Shown one piece after another: positions 1 to 7,055 of a DNA stretch of 10,603 nucleotides. The translations under genes were made by a program, and so were the position numbers. The notes under the pieces were generated by a model. It made no database searches and was not told where the DNA came from. It worked only from the letters and a program-made list of their open reading frames with translations. This DNA is from an uncultured Bacillota bacterium (GTDB lineage: Bacteria; Bacillota; Clostridia; Peptostreptococcales; Anaerovoracaceae): contig CASEFF010000203.1 in assembly GCA_949287115.1 (NCBI GenBank), positions 1-10,603 of the forward strand, written 5' to 3'. Every line of letters begins with the position of its first letter. The first letter of the stretch is position 1.

Positions 1-154
1 TTCTTCGTTTTGGCAGGATAACGTATAAATCCGCCCTGAAGCGCGCTGTCCCGGCGCTGCCCGTCCCGAAGTCCGGCTGTGCATCCCGGGCGTCAGCTGC
101 GTGCACTGCGTCCGGCTGCGGCTGTGCGGCTTCCGGGACATCAGAGCTGCGCAT
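1..154 (-). CDS. Possible partial reading frame of unknown function, running off the left edge
   Basis: An open frame begins at an ATG (154-152), just past the stop of the DUF308 gene, and stays open for 51 codons to the window edge. The first part is rich in Ala, Pro, Gln and Asp and resembles a disordered linker. It then changes to a more ordinary stretch (TARFRADLYVILPKR) at the edge. No clear ribosome binding site precedes the ATG; a GAGGA lies about 12 nt upstream. The frame is also open upstream of the ATG, so the start is uncertain. A 21-nt near-identical direct repeat falls inside it. I do not recognise a family. It could be the start of a real downstream gene with a low-complexity N-terminus, or non-coding sequence that is open by chance. 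Confidence 0.33.
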   Translation of the reverse strand, partial: MRSSDVPEAAQPQPDAVHAADARDAQPDFGTGSAGTARFRADLYVILPKRR

Positions 155-166
155 CCCGGGCGTCAG
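76..166. repeat. Pair of near-identical 21-nt direct repeats
   Basis: The 16-mer GCATCCCGGGCGTCAG occurs at 81-96 and 151-166. Similarity extends to 21 nt with one mismatch (76-96 and 146-166). The copies are 70 bp apart, so they fall in different reading frames. The second copy covers the stop codon of the DUF308 gene. Confidence 0.8.
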
Positions 167-696
167 TTCCTCGTCTCCAGCGCCCGCGCGATGCTTTCCG
201 CGCCCAGCAGGATGAGGCAGGCTCCCACAAGATATCCCAGCGATACCAGCGAAAGTATCGGGTCAAACAGCATCGCCACGCCCAGCAGCAGTCCGATCAC
301 GTTCATCACGATCGCGACGATACGATATCCCCTTTTCATCATCGCTGCCGCCATGTTCAGATGTGCAAGCCTCGATATGCAGTGAGCTATGAACCATATC
401 GGCAGCAGCAGCGATATGAGCCATTCTGCCGTTCCCGGATATATCAGCAGCATCACGCCCACCATGACGCTGAACACTCCCGCCACAAGGGATATGGTCG
501 GCCCCACTCCCATGTGACGCCCGACCTTCACGTAGAGCACTATGTCTGCCACGCCCGTGATTATGGCTATGGCGCCGTACACCATCACGACGCCCGTCAG
601 TATGCTCCCGGGGCTGATGAATGTAAACACTCCCAGCAATATCAGCAGTATACCTGCCGCGAGTTCAAGCCAGTCTGTTCCGGTCCTTCGCTCCAT
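163..696 (-). CDS. DUF308 (HdeD-like) multi-pass membrane protein
   Basis: This is a small, very hydrophobic integral membrane protein of 177 residues (178 if the GTG at 699 is used). About six membrane helices are visible in three pairs, with Gly-rich turns such as ILLILLGVFTFISPGS near the start and GLLLGVAMLFDP later. This is the pattern of the DUF308/HdeD family, whose founding member HdeD is linked to acid resistance in E. coli; the biochemical role is unknown. Its ATG overlaps the ftsH stop as TGATG, so translational coupling to ftsH is likely. A GGGAGG lies 11 nt before the ATG and 8 nt before the alternative GTG. Co-expression with FtsH hints at a membrane-stress role, but that is inference. 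Positively charged residues end the protein. Confidence 0.85.
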   Translation of the reverse strand: MERRTGTDWLELAAGILLILLGVFTFISPGSILTGVVMVYGAIAIITGVADIVLYVKVGRHMGVGPTISLVAGVFSVMVGVMLLIYPGTAEWLISLLLPIWFIAHCISRLAHLNMAAAMMKRGYRIVAIVMNVIGLLLGVAMLFDPILSLVSLGYLVGACLILLGAESIARALETRN

Positions 697-2525
697 CACT
701 CGCTCTGCCTCCCTTCACCGTCCAGTATCTCCATGAATTCCTCGCCTGTGATGGTCTCCTTCTCGTAGAGCACTCCCGCCAGCTCGTCCAGCTTCGCCCT
801 GTTGTCCTCCAGGATCTTCTTCGCCTTCTCATGCTGCTTCTTCACAAGCTCCATTACTTCACGGTCTATCTCCTTCTGCGTATCGGCGGAGCACGCCAGA
901 GAAGCGTCTCCTCCCAGATACTGGTTCGTCACAGTTTCCAACGCCACCATATCGAATTCCCCGCTCATGCCGTACCTTGTTACCATGGCACGCGCCAGCT
1001 TCGTCGCCTGCTCTATATCGTTAGATGCTCCCGTCGTTATCTCGCCGAACACGATCTCCTCGGCCGCTCTGCCTCCCGTAAACGTGGCGATCTTGTTTTC
1101 CAGCTCCTCCTGCGTCAGCAGGTACTTGTCGCCCTGATCCACCTGCATCGTGTAGCCCAGCGCGCCGGAAGTCCTCGGTATTATGGTTATCTTCTGCACG
1201 GGAGCCGAATGGGTCTGCATGGCCGCAACGAGAGCGTGTCCCGTCTCGTGATATGCCACCACTTTCTTCTCGTGCTCCGAAAGCACGGTGTTCTTCTTCT
1301 GATATCCGGCGATCACCACTTCTATGCTCTCTTCAAGATCTTCCTGAGTGACGGCTTTGCGGCCGTTCCTCACGGCTCTCAGCGCCGCCTCGTTTATGAT
1401 GTTTGCCAGCTCGGCGCCGGATGCTCCCGCCGCCATCCTCGCAATGGTATGAAAATCTATGTCTCCCGCCTTCTTTATCTTTCTGGCGTGTACCTCCAGT
1501 ATGGCTTCTCTTCCCGCCAGATCAGGCAGCTCCACAGGCACTCTCCTGTCGAACCTTCCCGGTCTCGTCAGCGCCGGATCCAGCGAATCAGGCTGGTTCG
1601 TCGCCGCCAGTATTATCACGCCTGTGTTGTCGTCAAATCCGTCCATCTCCGTCAGAAGCTGGTTGAGGGTCTGTTCGCGCTCATCGTTGCCCGCTATGTT
1701 GCCGTTACGCTTCTTGCCTATGGCGTCGATCTCATCTATGAACACGATACACGGCGCCTTTTCTTTCGCCTGTTTGAAAAGGTCGCGCACCTTCGATGCT
1801 CCCATGCCGACGAACATCTCGACGAATTCGGAGCCCGATATGGAAAAGAACGGCACACCCGATTCTCCGGCTACGGCTTTCGCCAGCATGGTCTTTCCGG
1901 TTCCCGGAGGGCCTACCAGCAGCACGCCTTTCGGCATCGTTGCACCCACCTCGGTATACTTGTCCGGATCGTGGAGGTAATCGACGATCTCAGCCAGATT
2001 TTCCTTTGCCTCGTCCTCACCTGCCACATCGCTGAACCTGATGCCCTTCGTAGACTGCACGTACAGCTTGGCGTTGCTCTTACCCATACCGAACATCATG
2101 GAATTTCGTCCGCCCATCTGCTGCGTCAGCTTCCTGCTCATGTACTGCCCCAGCGCGATGAATATGATCAGCGGCAGCAGTATGGAAAGCAGCGTGGAAA
2201 GGATCGGAGACATGGTGCTCTTGATCTCCTTGCTGAACTTTGCGCCCGAATCGTACAGGCGCTGTGTCAGATCCGGATCCTCGACGATGCCCGTCTCGTA
2301 TATCTTGTTCTTGTCCTTTTCGGTGAAGACGATCCTGTTGTCCTCGATCTCCACCTCATCTATGTTCTTGTTCTCTATCGCGTGCATGAACGTACTGTAT
2401 CGTACCTCTGTCACCTGCTCCCGCGCCATCAGCGGCGCGCCTATGACATTGAAAAGCAGTATGATCAGGAGCACGATGATATAGTAGTACGCCATGGGTT
2501 TTCTCGGCGATTTTACTTCCTTCAT
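696..2525 (-). CDS. ftsH: ATP-dependent zinc metalloprotease FtsH
   Basis: This is a membrane-anchored AAA+ protease of 609 residues, a normal length for the family. It extracts and degrades misfolded membrane proteins and selected soluble regulators as a hexamer. Two membrane segments (about residues 12-34 and 105-128) flank a short extracytoplasmic domain. The AAA+ module has Walker A GPPGTGKT (205-212), the pore motif FVG (238-240), Walker B VFIDEIDAIG (261-270) and the second region of homology with arginine fingers around 321-328. The protease domain has HETGH (426-430) and the third zinc ligand Asp503 in SNDIEQAT. All key residues are intact, so it should be active. The start is supported by AAAGGAGG upstream and by the membrane segment directly after it. 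A promoter lies at 2558-2587. The downstream DUF308 gene overlaps its stop. Confidence 0.98.
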   Translation of the reverse strand: MKEVKSPRKPMAYYYIIVLLIILLFNVIGAPLMAREQVTEVRYSTFMHAIENKNIDEVEIEDNRIVFTEKDKNKIYETGIVEDPDLTQRLYDSGAKFSKEIKSTMSPILSTLLSILLPLIIFIALGQYMSRKLTQQMGGRNSMMFGMGKSNAKLYVQSTKGIRFSDVAGEDEAKENLAEIVDYLHDPDKYTEVGATMPKGVLLVGPPGTGKTMLAKAVAGESGVPFFSISGSEFVEMFVGMGASKVRDLFKQAKEKAPCIVFIDEIDAIGKKRNGNIAGNDEREQTLNQLLTEMDGFDDNTGVIILAATNQPDSLDPALTRPGRFDRRVPVELPDLAGREAILEVHARKIKKAGDIDFHTIARMAAGASGAELANIINEAALRAVRNGRKAVTQEDLEESIEVVIAGYQKKNTVLSEHEKKVVAYHETGHALVAAMQTHSAPVQKITIIPRTSGALGYTMQVDQGDKYLLTQEELENKIATFTGGRAAEEIVFGEITTGASNDIEQATKLARAMVTRYGMSGEFDMVALETVTNQYLGGDASLACSADTQKEIDREVMELVKKQHEKAKKILEDNRAKLDELAGVLYEKETITGEEFMEILDGEGRQSE

Positions 2526-2551
2526 TTTCTCCCGTTCCTCCTTTTATTCAT
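2522..2551 (-). CDS. Possible 9-codon leader frame overlapping the ftsH start
   Basis: A short frame (MNKRRNGRK) starts at an ATG exactly 6 nt after the proposed ftsH -10 box. It ends in a TGA that overlaps the ftsH ATG as ATGA. The ftsH Shine-Dalgarno sequence AGGAGG is inside it and encodes the two arginines. It may be a leaderless coupling peptide or simply a chance frame. The sequence shows only the geometry; translation is unproven. Confidence 0.22.
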   Translation of the reverse strand: MNKRRNGRK

Positions 2552-2557
2552 GGGTAT

Positions 2558-2587
2558 ATTTTATCACCCTGCGCCGTTTTGATTCAA
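2558..2587 (-). promoter_or_regulatory. Predicted sigma-A-type promoter of ftsH
   Basis: On the minus strand, -35 TTGAAT (2587-2582) is separated by 18 bp from -10 TAAAAT (2563-2558). The -10 is preceded by TGA, giving an extended TGnTAAAAT. Transcription should start near 2551, about 26 nt before the ftsH ATG. Confidence 0.6.
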
Positions 2588-2637
2588 TTTTCAGTTGCCG
2601 CCCCGTGTATAGACACAATGTCCCAAGTGTAAAACGG

Positions 2638-3216
2638 TCAGCCGCAATCCTTTCCCGCATCAACGAAATACCTGCGATCCGTTCCCGTTATAAGGCAGTA
2701 TACCTGATGGACCACCATGTCGAGATCTCTCGTATCATCATCGGTCCACCCCTTCAAAAGACCCAATACCGCATTGCTGTGATATTTCAGCACCAGCTCC
2801 CTTTCCCGGTAACTACATCCGCTGTAAAGGCCCTCAGCCCTTGTCATCTCATCGAACATGCGCAGTATAGCCGCTTCAAGGAGCCGTTCCAGCTCTTCTC
2901 CGTAGCCGGTCCTGTGCCCCCGCCTCACATAGGGCGCCATCCCGACGGCCGTCCGGAAGAATTTTTTCAGCCGCTCCTCCGGCTCACAGTCTCCGCTCAT
3001 GCTTTCGATCAGCCTGTCGGACTCCCTTTCTATGATCCACTTCATCATCTCGGTTATATCCCTGAAATGGTAATAAAACGCCTGACGCGTTATACCGCAT
3101 TCGGCCACGATATCCTTGACCGTGAGCCGTTTCCCGTTTCCCTTCAGGACACACGCGGCAGCCGCTTCGGCTATCCTCTGCTTCATGCCCGCGTTGTCGT
3201 TCGCAGATCCCGTCAT
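2638..3216 (-). CDS. TetR/AcrR-family transcriptional regulator
   Basis: This predicted DNA-binding repressor has 192 residues, typical for the family. The N-terminal helix-turn-helix is clear at about residues 32-51 (TVKDIVAEC, then ITRQAFYYHF), including the YYHF signature that ends the recognition helix. The C-terminal ligand and dimerisation region is variable, and nothing in it identifies the ligand. The start at 3216 has AAGGAGAGAGG upstream; an internal Met at residue 11 is a less supported alternative. The gene begins only 22 bp after the nfo stop, so it is probably the last gene of a flavoprotein-nfo-tetR unit. It could autoregulate that unit or act on targets elsewhere. No operator can be assigned with confidence; an imperfect ACAC/GTGT dyad lies just downstream of its own stop. 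Confidence 0.88.
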   Translation of the reverse strand: MTGSANDNAGMKQRIAEAAAACVLKGNGKRLTVKDIVAECGITRQAFYYHFRDITEMMKWIIERESDRLIESMSGDCEPEERLKKFFRTAVGMAPYVRRGHRTGYGEELERLLEAAILRMFDEMTRAEGLYSGCSYRERELVLKYHSNAVLGLLKGWTDDDTRDLDMVVHQVYCLITGTDRRYFVDAGKDCG

Positions 3217-3238
3217 CCGTCCTACCTCTCTCCTTGTT

Positions 3239-4138
3239 TTACTTTCCCGCCGTTTCTCTCAGCATCTCTATCTCCCGCGCATATCCGGCCAGGTCGTTGG
3301 GCGTCTCCAGTATGCACGGCAGGCCGGCCAGCTTGGGATGGTGGACGATGCGCGACAGAGCTTCATACCCTATGGTCCCCTCTCCTATCTTCGCATGTCT
3401 GTCCTTGCGTGCTCCCACCGGATTCATGCTGTCGTTTATATGGAGCGCTTTCAGCCTGTCAAGCCCTATGACGCGGTCGAATTCGTCCAGCACGCCGTCC
3501 AGGTCTCCCGCTATGTCGTATCCGGCGTCGCTGACGTGGCACGTGTCGAGACAGACGCCGATCTTTTCATCGATCTCCACTCCGTCTATTATCTCCCGCA
3601 GCTCCTCAAAGCGCCCTCCGATCTCGCTGCCTTTACCTGCCATGGTCTCCAGCAGTATCACCGTGCTCTGCTCCGGCTTTATTATCCTGTTGAGCAGATC
3701 CGTTATCAGCGCTATGCCCTTTTCGACACCCTGACCCACGTGGCTGCCGGGATGAAAGTTGTAGTAGTTGCCCGGTATGTATTCCATCCGCTCCATATCG
3801 TCCGACATCGCCGTATATGCAAAGGCCCTGACCTTTTCCGTGGCGGAGCACGGATTCAGCGTATAGGGAGCATGGGCCACCAGTCTGCCGAATCCGTGCT
3901 CCCGCGCAAGCTCCTTAAACCGCCTCACGTCCTCAGGATCTATGGCCTTCGCCCTGCCGCCTCTCGGATTGCGCGTAAAGAACTGAAACGTATCGGCGCC
4001 TATTGAAAGGGCTTCACGTCCCATGTTCTCAAATCCCTTTACCGATGACAGATGGCATCCAATGTATAATGGCGCCGCGCTGAGCGCGGCGCCTTTTACT
4101 GCACCTGTTTTTATGATATTTTCCGTATGTGCCGTCAT
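3239..4138 (-). CDS. nfo: Endonuclease IV (AP endonuclease) with an N-terminal extension
   Basis: This is a zinc-dependent AP endonuclease (TIM barrel, 299 residues) that incises DNA 5' of abasic sites during base excision repair. All nine metal ligands known from the family are visible: His89 (LVAHAPY), His129 (HPGSH), Glu164 (LLETMAG), Asp198 and His201 (LDTCH), His233 (HINDS), Asp246 and His248 (DRHAKIG) and Glu278 (LETPND). The usual family start, LYIGCHLSS, occurs only at residue 24, so the protein carries about 20 extra N-terminal residues. No other ATG, GTG or TTG lies in frame between the annotated ATG and that motif, and the upstream ribosome binding site is weak. The extension is partly encoded by a perfect GC-rich hairpin (4071-4093). 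The gene starts 24 bp after the flavoprotein stop and is followed by the TetR gene. Confidence 0.96.
   Translation of the reverse strand: MTAHTENIIKTGAVKGAALSAAPLYIGCHLSSVKGFENMGREALSIGADTFQFFTRNPRGGRAKAIDPEDVRRFKELAREHGFGRLVAHAPYTLNPCSATEKVRAFAYTAMSDDMERMEYIPGNYYNFHPGSHVGQGVEKGIALITDLLNRIIKPEQSTVILLETMAGKGSEIGGRFEELREIIDGVEIDEKIGVCLDTCHVSDAGYDIAGDLDGVLDEFDRVIGLDRLKALHINDSMNPVGARKDRHAKIGEGTIGYEALSRIVHHPKLAGLPCILETPNDLAGYAREIEMLRETAGK
4071..4093. repeat. Perfect 10-bp hairpin inside the 5' coding region of nfo
   Basis: GGCGCCGCGC (4071-4080) and GCGCGGCGCC (4084-4093) are exact inverted repeats around a 3-nt loop. On the plus strand TTTT follows, so it reads like an intrinsic terminator facing away from the genes. 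On the minus strand it lies about 45 nt inside the nfo message and encodes the Gly/Ala-rich part of the N-terminal extension. Confidence 0.8.
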
Positions 4139-4162
4139 ATCTTTTCCGTCCCTGTGATCTTC

Positions 4163-5521
4163 CTATTCGACAGGCTTGAACATTTCCGCACCCTGCTTGC
4201 AGAGCGGGCATACGAAATCGTCAGGCAGCGTCTCTCCCTCGTAGACGTAGCCGCATATCGTGCATACGAAGCCCTTGCTGCCTGCTGCCGCCAGCTTTTC
4301 CTCGTTCTCTTCCCTGTCGGCTTCCTCCGCATCGGCAGTGGCGTTTTCCGACGCCTGCCTGCTGCCTGCCATCTCGGCTGCCAGCGCCTTTATCTGCGCC
4401 CTGCTGTCGTCGCTCACCGCCGACATTACGGTGACGTTGTTCTCCGCTATGGTGATATCCTTTGCACCTTCAAATGCTCCCTTCATTATCTTGAGAGCCG
4501 TCGGCGCCCACGAACCGTTTTCGATGAAACCTACGGTCCTGTTCTGGAAATTCCTCTCCTTCAGATGATCTATGAACTCCCTCATGAACGGGAATATGTC
4601 CGAATTGTACGTCGTCGTCGCCAGCACGAGCCTGTCGTATCTGAACGCATCCTCCACGGCCTCCGCCATGTCGCATCTCGCCAGGTCGTTGACTACGACC
4701 GTTTCCACGCCCTGAGCCTTCAGCTCCTGCTCGAGTATCTCCACCGCCTGCTTCGTATTGCCGTATACGGAAGTATAGCATATGCAAACTCCCGCGTCCT
4801 CAGGTCTGTATGCCGACCACGTGTCGTAAAGTCCTATGTAGTATGCCAGATCGCTGTCCAGCACCGGACCGTGGAGCGGGCAGATCACCTGTATATCGAG
4901 TTCCGCCGCCTTCCTCAGCACGTTCTGCACCTGAGCGCCGTACTTACCGACTATGCCTATGTAGTATCTTCTGGCTTCGCAGGCCCAGTCCTCATCGGCG
5001 TCGAGAGCGCCGAACTTTCCGAATCCGTCGGCCGAGAACAGTATCCTGTCCGTCGCGTCGTATGTCATCATCACTTCCGGCCAGTGCACCATCGGAGCGA
5101 ACACGAACGTCAGCTCATGTTTTCCGAGGCTGAGGGTGTCTCCGTCCTTGACTTCCTGCGTCTTTCCCATATCCATGCCCGGGAAGAACTGACCTATCAT
5201 CTTGAAAGTCTTCTTGTTGCCGACGATGACCGCCTGCGGATACTTTTCTCTGAACGCCCTGATGGATGCCGAGTGATCCGGCTCCATGTGCTGTACTATG
5301 AGATAGTCCGGCGCTTCTCCCTCCAGCGCTTCTTCGACGTTGGCGAGCCACTCGTCGGTCTTTCTCCTGTCTATCGTGTCCATGACGGCGTTGCTGTCGT
5401 CCTTTATTACGTACGAATTGTATGCCATGCCGTTTGGCACGACGTACTGACCTTCGAACAGGTCTATATCGTGATCGTTGGCTCCCACATAGATCACGGA
5501 ATCAGTAACCTTGTTTATCAT
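4163..5521 (-). CDS. FprA-type flavo-diiron protein with C-terminal rubredoxin (flavorubredoxin-like)
   Basis: This cytoplasmic A-type flavoprotein (452 residues) reduces O2 to water and/or NO to N2O, protecting anaerobes. Three modules are visible. The metallo-beta-lactamase-like diiron domain (about 1-240) has ligands His78, Glu80, Asp82 and His83 in HMEPDH, His146 (MVHWPE), Asp165 (SADGFG) and His217 (CPLHG). A flavodoxin domain (about 245-385) has the FMN phosphate loop TSVYGNT. After a charged Glu/Ala-rich linker (about 383-417) comes a rubredoxin with CTICGY and CPLC (Cys420, 423, 438, 441). The fused rubredoxin should deliver electrons to the flavin without a separate carrier. All metal ligands are present. 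The start has a strong AAGGAGG. Preference for O2 or NO cannot be read from the sequence. nfo follows 24 bp downstream. Confidence 0.95.
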   Translation of the reverse strand: MINKVTDSVIYVGANDHDIDLFEGQYVVPNGMAYNSYVIKDDSNAVMDTIDRRKTDEWLANVEEALEGEAPDYLIVQHMEPDHSASIRAFREKYPQAVIVGNKKTFKMIGQFFPGMDMGKTQEVKDGDTLSLGKHELTFVFAPMVHWPEVMMTYDATDRILFSADGFGKFGALDADEDWACEARRYYIGIVGKYGAQVQNVLRKAAELDIQVICPLHGPVLDSDLAYYIGLYDTWSAYRPEDAGVCICYTSVYGNTKQAVEILEQELKAQGVETVVVNDLARCDMAEAVEDAFRYDRLVLATTTYNSDIFPFMREFIDHLKERNFQNRTVGFIENGSWAPTALKIMKGAFEGAKDITIAENNVTVMSAVSDDSRAQIKALAAEMAGSRQASENATADAEEADREENEEKLAAAGSKGFVCTICGYVYEGETLPDDFVCPLCKQGAEMFKPVE

Positions 5522-5536
5522 TTTTTCCTCCTTTTT

Positions 5537-5545
5537 AATATATCA
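5537..5545 (-). promoter_or_regulatory. Candidate extended -10 element of the flavoprotein gene
   Basis: TGATATATT on the minus strand matches an extended -10 box (TGnTATAAT) and resembles those at moaA and ftsH. No -35 is seen at the right distance. A start there would leave a leader of only about 8-9 nt, cutting into the AGGAGG, so the element may not be functional. Read-through from the moa operon is the alternative. Confidence 0.3.
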
Positions 5546-5558
5546 AAAGCGCACGCGG

Positions 5559-5606
5559 CGCGATATTGCGATTTCACGGTGTCAGGGTGTCGCGGTGTCG
5601 CGATGT
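5559..5606. repeat. Six-unit 8-bp tandem repeat, consensus CGCGGTGT
   Basis: Six contiguous octamers on the plus strand: CGCGATAT, TGCGATTT, CACGGTGT, CAGGGTGT, CGCGGTGT, CGCGATGT. The inner four are closest to the consensus. The repeat sits between the mog/MOSC stop and the start region of the flavoprotein gene. On the minus strand the last units can form a small TCGCG-ACAC-CGCGA hairpin. Confidence 0.72.
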
Positions 5607-5626
5607 CACACTGCCTCACCGCCCCG

Positions 5627-6562
5627 CTACGGCAGCACCCTTATCTCGTCTCCCGCTTTGACCCTGCCGCTTTTTGTCACCTTGATGAATATACCTTCTC
5701 TCGGCATCACGCAGTCTCCCGCCAGCTCCCTTATGGCGCAGCCGTGATGGCACTCCTTGCCTATCTGGGTGACCTCTCCCTCGGCTTCGCCTATCTTCAT
5801 CTTAGTACCGACCGGCAGCGTGAACAGCTCTATGCCTTCGGTAAGTATATTCTCTGCAAAATCTCCGCTCTTGAGCTGGAATTCCAGCGCCTTCTGCACC
5901 TTTGCCACGCTCTCGGCAGCCAGCAGGCTCACCTGCCTGTGCCACTTTCCGGCATGGGCGTCGCCCTCGATACCGTGATCTTCCCTCAGAAAAGCCTCGC
6001 CTATATCGTGCTTCTGCTCGCCCTTTTTCTCGCTGATGCATACGGCCTTGACGCGTCCTTTGGGAAGATGTATGGCCGCGCAGTCTCCCGCTTCACCCAT
6101 GAGCACTTCCACTCCGTGCTTTATCGGTTTTATGACGGCTTCGAGGCACTCCGACGCCGCCTTCCTGCTGCCCGGCAGGTTTATTATCAGCGTATGTTTT
6201 CTCAGGCCTGCCGCCGCTCTCGACAGCATACCCATCGGCGTTATCTTCATGCTCTCGGCGCGCATGGCTTCCGGTATGCCTCTGACCTCTCTGTCGACGA
6301 CTGCCAGCGTCGCCTCCGGCGTCACATCCCTCATGGAAAATCCCGTGCCGCCCGTCGTCACCGTCAGCGTTACCTTCAGCTCGTCGGCGCACTTTATCAG
6401 TTCTTCCTTTATCTGCTCCATATCGTCGGGGATCATCGTCCTGTAATCTACATTCCATCCGTTCTCCTCGAGTATGGCGACTACGGCATCTCCCGCCGTA
6501 TCTTCTCTCAAACCCTGTGAGCCCTTATCGCTCATGGTTATCACCGCTGCTCTGTATTCCAT
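5627..6562 (-). CDS. Mog/MoaB-type molybdopterin adenylyltransferase fused to a MOSC domain
   Basis: This two-domain protein of 311 residues belongs to molybdenum cofactor metabolism. The N-terminal half (about 1-160) is a MogA/MoaB fold that would adenylylate molybdopterin before molybdate insertion. TTGGTG (69-74), TPEA and NLPGSRK (128-134) are the family's substrate-binding signatures. The C-terminal half (about 170-311) is a MOSC domain with GIEGDAHAG (197-205) and a Cys-rich segment GKECHHGC plus Cys284. MOSC domains handle sulfur in Moco sulfurase-type proteins; the exact role here is unknown. The frame is open 56 codons further upstream, but that stretch is moaC read out of frame. The ATG at 6562 has GGAGGG upstream and begins the typical Mog sequence. 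It overlaps the end of moaC by 22 nt and is the last gene of the moa operon. Confidence 0.93.
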   Translation of the reverse strand: MEYRAAVITMSDKGSQGLREDTAGDAVVAILEENGWNVDYRTMIPDDMEQIKEELIKCADELKVTLTVTTGGTGFSMRDVTPEATLAVVDREVRGIPEAMRAESMKITPMGMLSRAAAGLRKHTLIINLPGSRKAASECLEAVIKPIKHGVEVLMGEAGDCAAIHLPKGRVKAVCISEKKGEQKHDIGEAFLREDHGIEGDAHAGKWHRQVSLLAAESVAKVQKALEFQLKSGDFAENILTEGIELFTLPVGTKMKIGEAEGEVTQIGKECHHGCAIRELAGDCVMPREGIFIKVTKSGRVKAGDEIRVLP

Positions 6563-7041
6563 AATCCCTCCTGATCTATGTCTCCGCTCTTGCCTCCCCT
6601 TTTGGAAAGCAGACAGATCCGCTCTATGACCATGTCCTTCTGGACAGCCTTGCACATATCGTATACGGTCAGCGCAGCCGCCGATACGGCCGTCAGCGCC
6701 TCCATCTCGACGCCCGTCACGCCGCGGCATTTCACCTCGGCCCTTATCTCCACCGCCGGGAGTTCCTCGTTAAGCTCGAACCTTATATCTATTCCCGTCA
6801 GCATCAGCGGATGGCACATGGGAACTATGTCCGACGTACGCTTTGCCGCCATGATGCCGGCCACCTGCGCCGTTCCCAGCACATCGCCCTTTTTCATACC
6901 GCCGCTCTTTATCAGCCCGAACGTTTCCCTGTTCACCAGCACTCTTCCGGCAGCTACGGCGACGCGCTCCGTCTCGGACTTGCTGCCGACGTCCACCATC
7001 TTCGCTCTGCCTTCTTCGTTGAAATGAGTAAAATCTGCCAT
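6541..7041 (-). CDS. moaC: Cyclic pyranopterin monophosphate synthase MoaC
   Basis: MoaC converts the MoaA product 3',8-cyclo-7,8-dihydro-GTP to cyclic pyranopterin monophosphate, the first stable intermediate of molybdenum cofactor synthesis. The protein has 166 residues, the usual size. The active-site residues known from E. coli MoaC appear at the same positions: Lys51, His77 (MCHPL), Glu112 and Glu114 (GVEMEAL), Asp128 and Lys131 (YDMCK) and Lys147. The KSGD tail is also typical. The start has AGGAGG about 6 nt upstream. The gene begins 14 bp after the moaA stop, and its last 22 nt overlap mog/MOSC, so the three genes almost certainly form one operon. Nothing unusual is seen. Confidence 0.97.
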   Translation of the reverse strand: MADFTHFNEEGRAKMVDVGSKSETERVAVAAGRVLVNRETFGLIKSGGMKKGDVLGTAQVAGIMAAKRTSDIVPMCHPLMLTGIDIRFELNEELPAVEIRAEVKCRGVTGVEMEALTAVSAAALTVYDMCKAVQKDMVIERICLLSKRGGKSGDIDQEGLWNTEQR

Positions 7042-7055
7042 TTACGCCTCCTGTG

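Noticed and set aside
831..2582. A 583-codon open frame on the plus strand
   Set aside because: It is the antisense shadow of ftsH, whose Walker, SRH and HETGH motifs are all intact on the minus strand.
4127..6520. A 797-codon open frame on the plus strand
   Set aside because: It lies wholly antisense to nfo, the flavoprotein and mog/MOSC genes, which have complete motifs. Its translation is His/Arg/Tyr/Leu-rich without any recognisable domain, as expected from reading these codons backwards.
6563..6730. N-terminal extension of mog/MOSC to an upstream ATG at 6730
   Set aside because: These 56 codons are moaC read in another frame. They are Arg/Gly-rich and unlike Mog; the ATG at 6562 has its own ribosome binding site.
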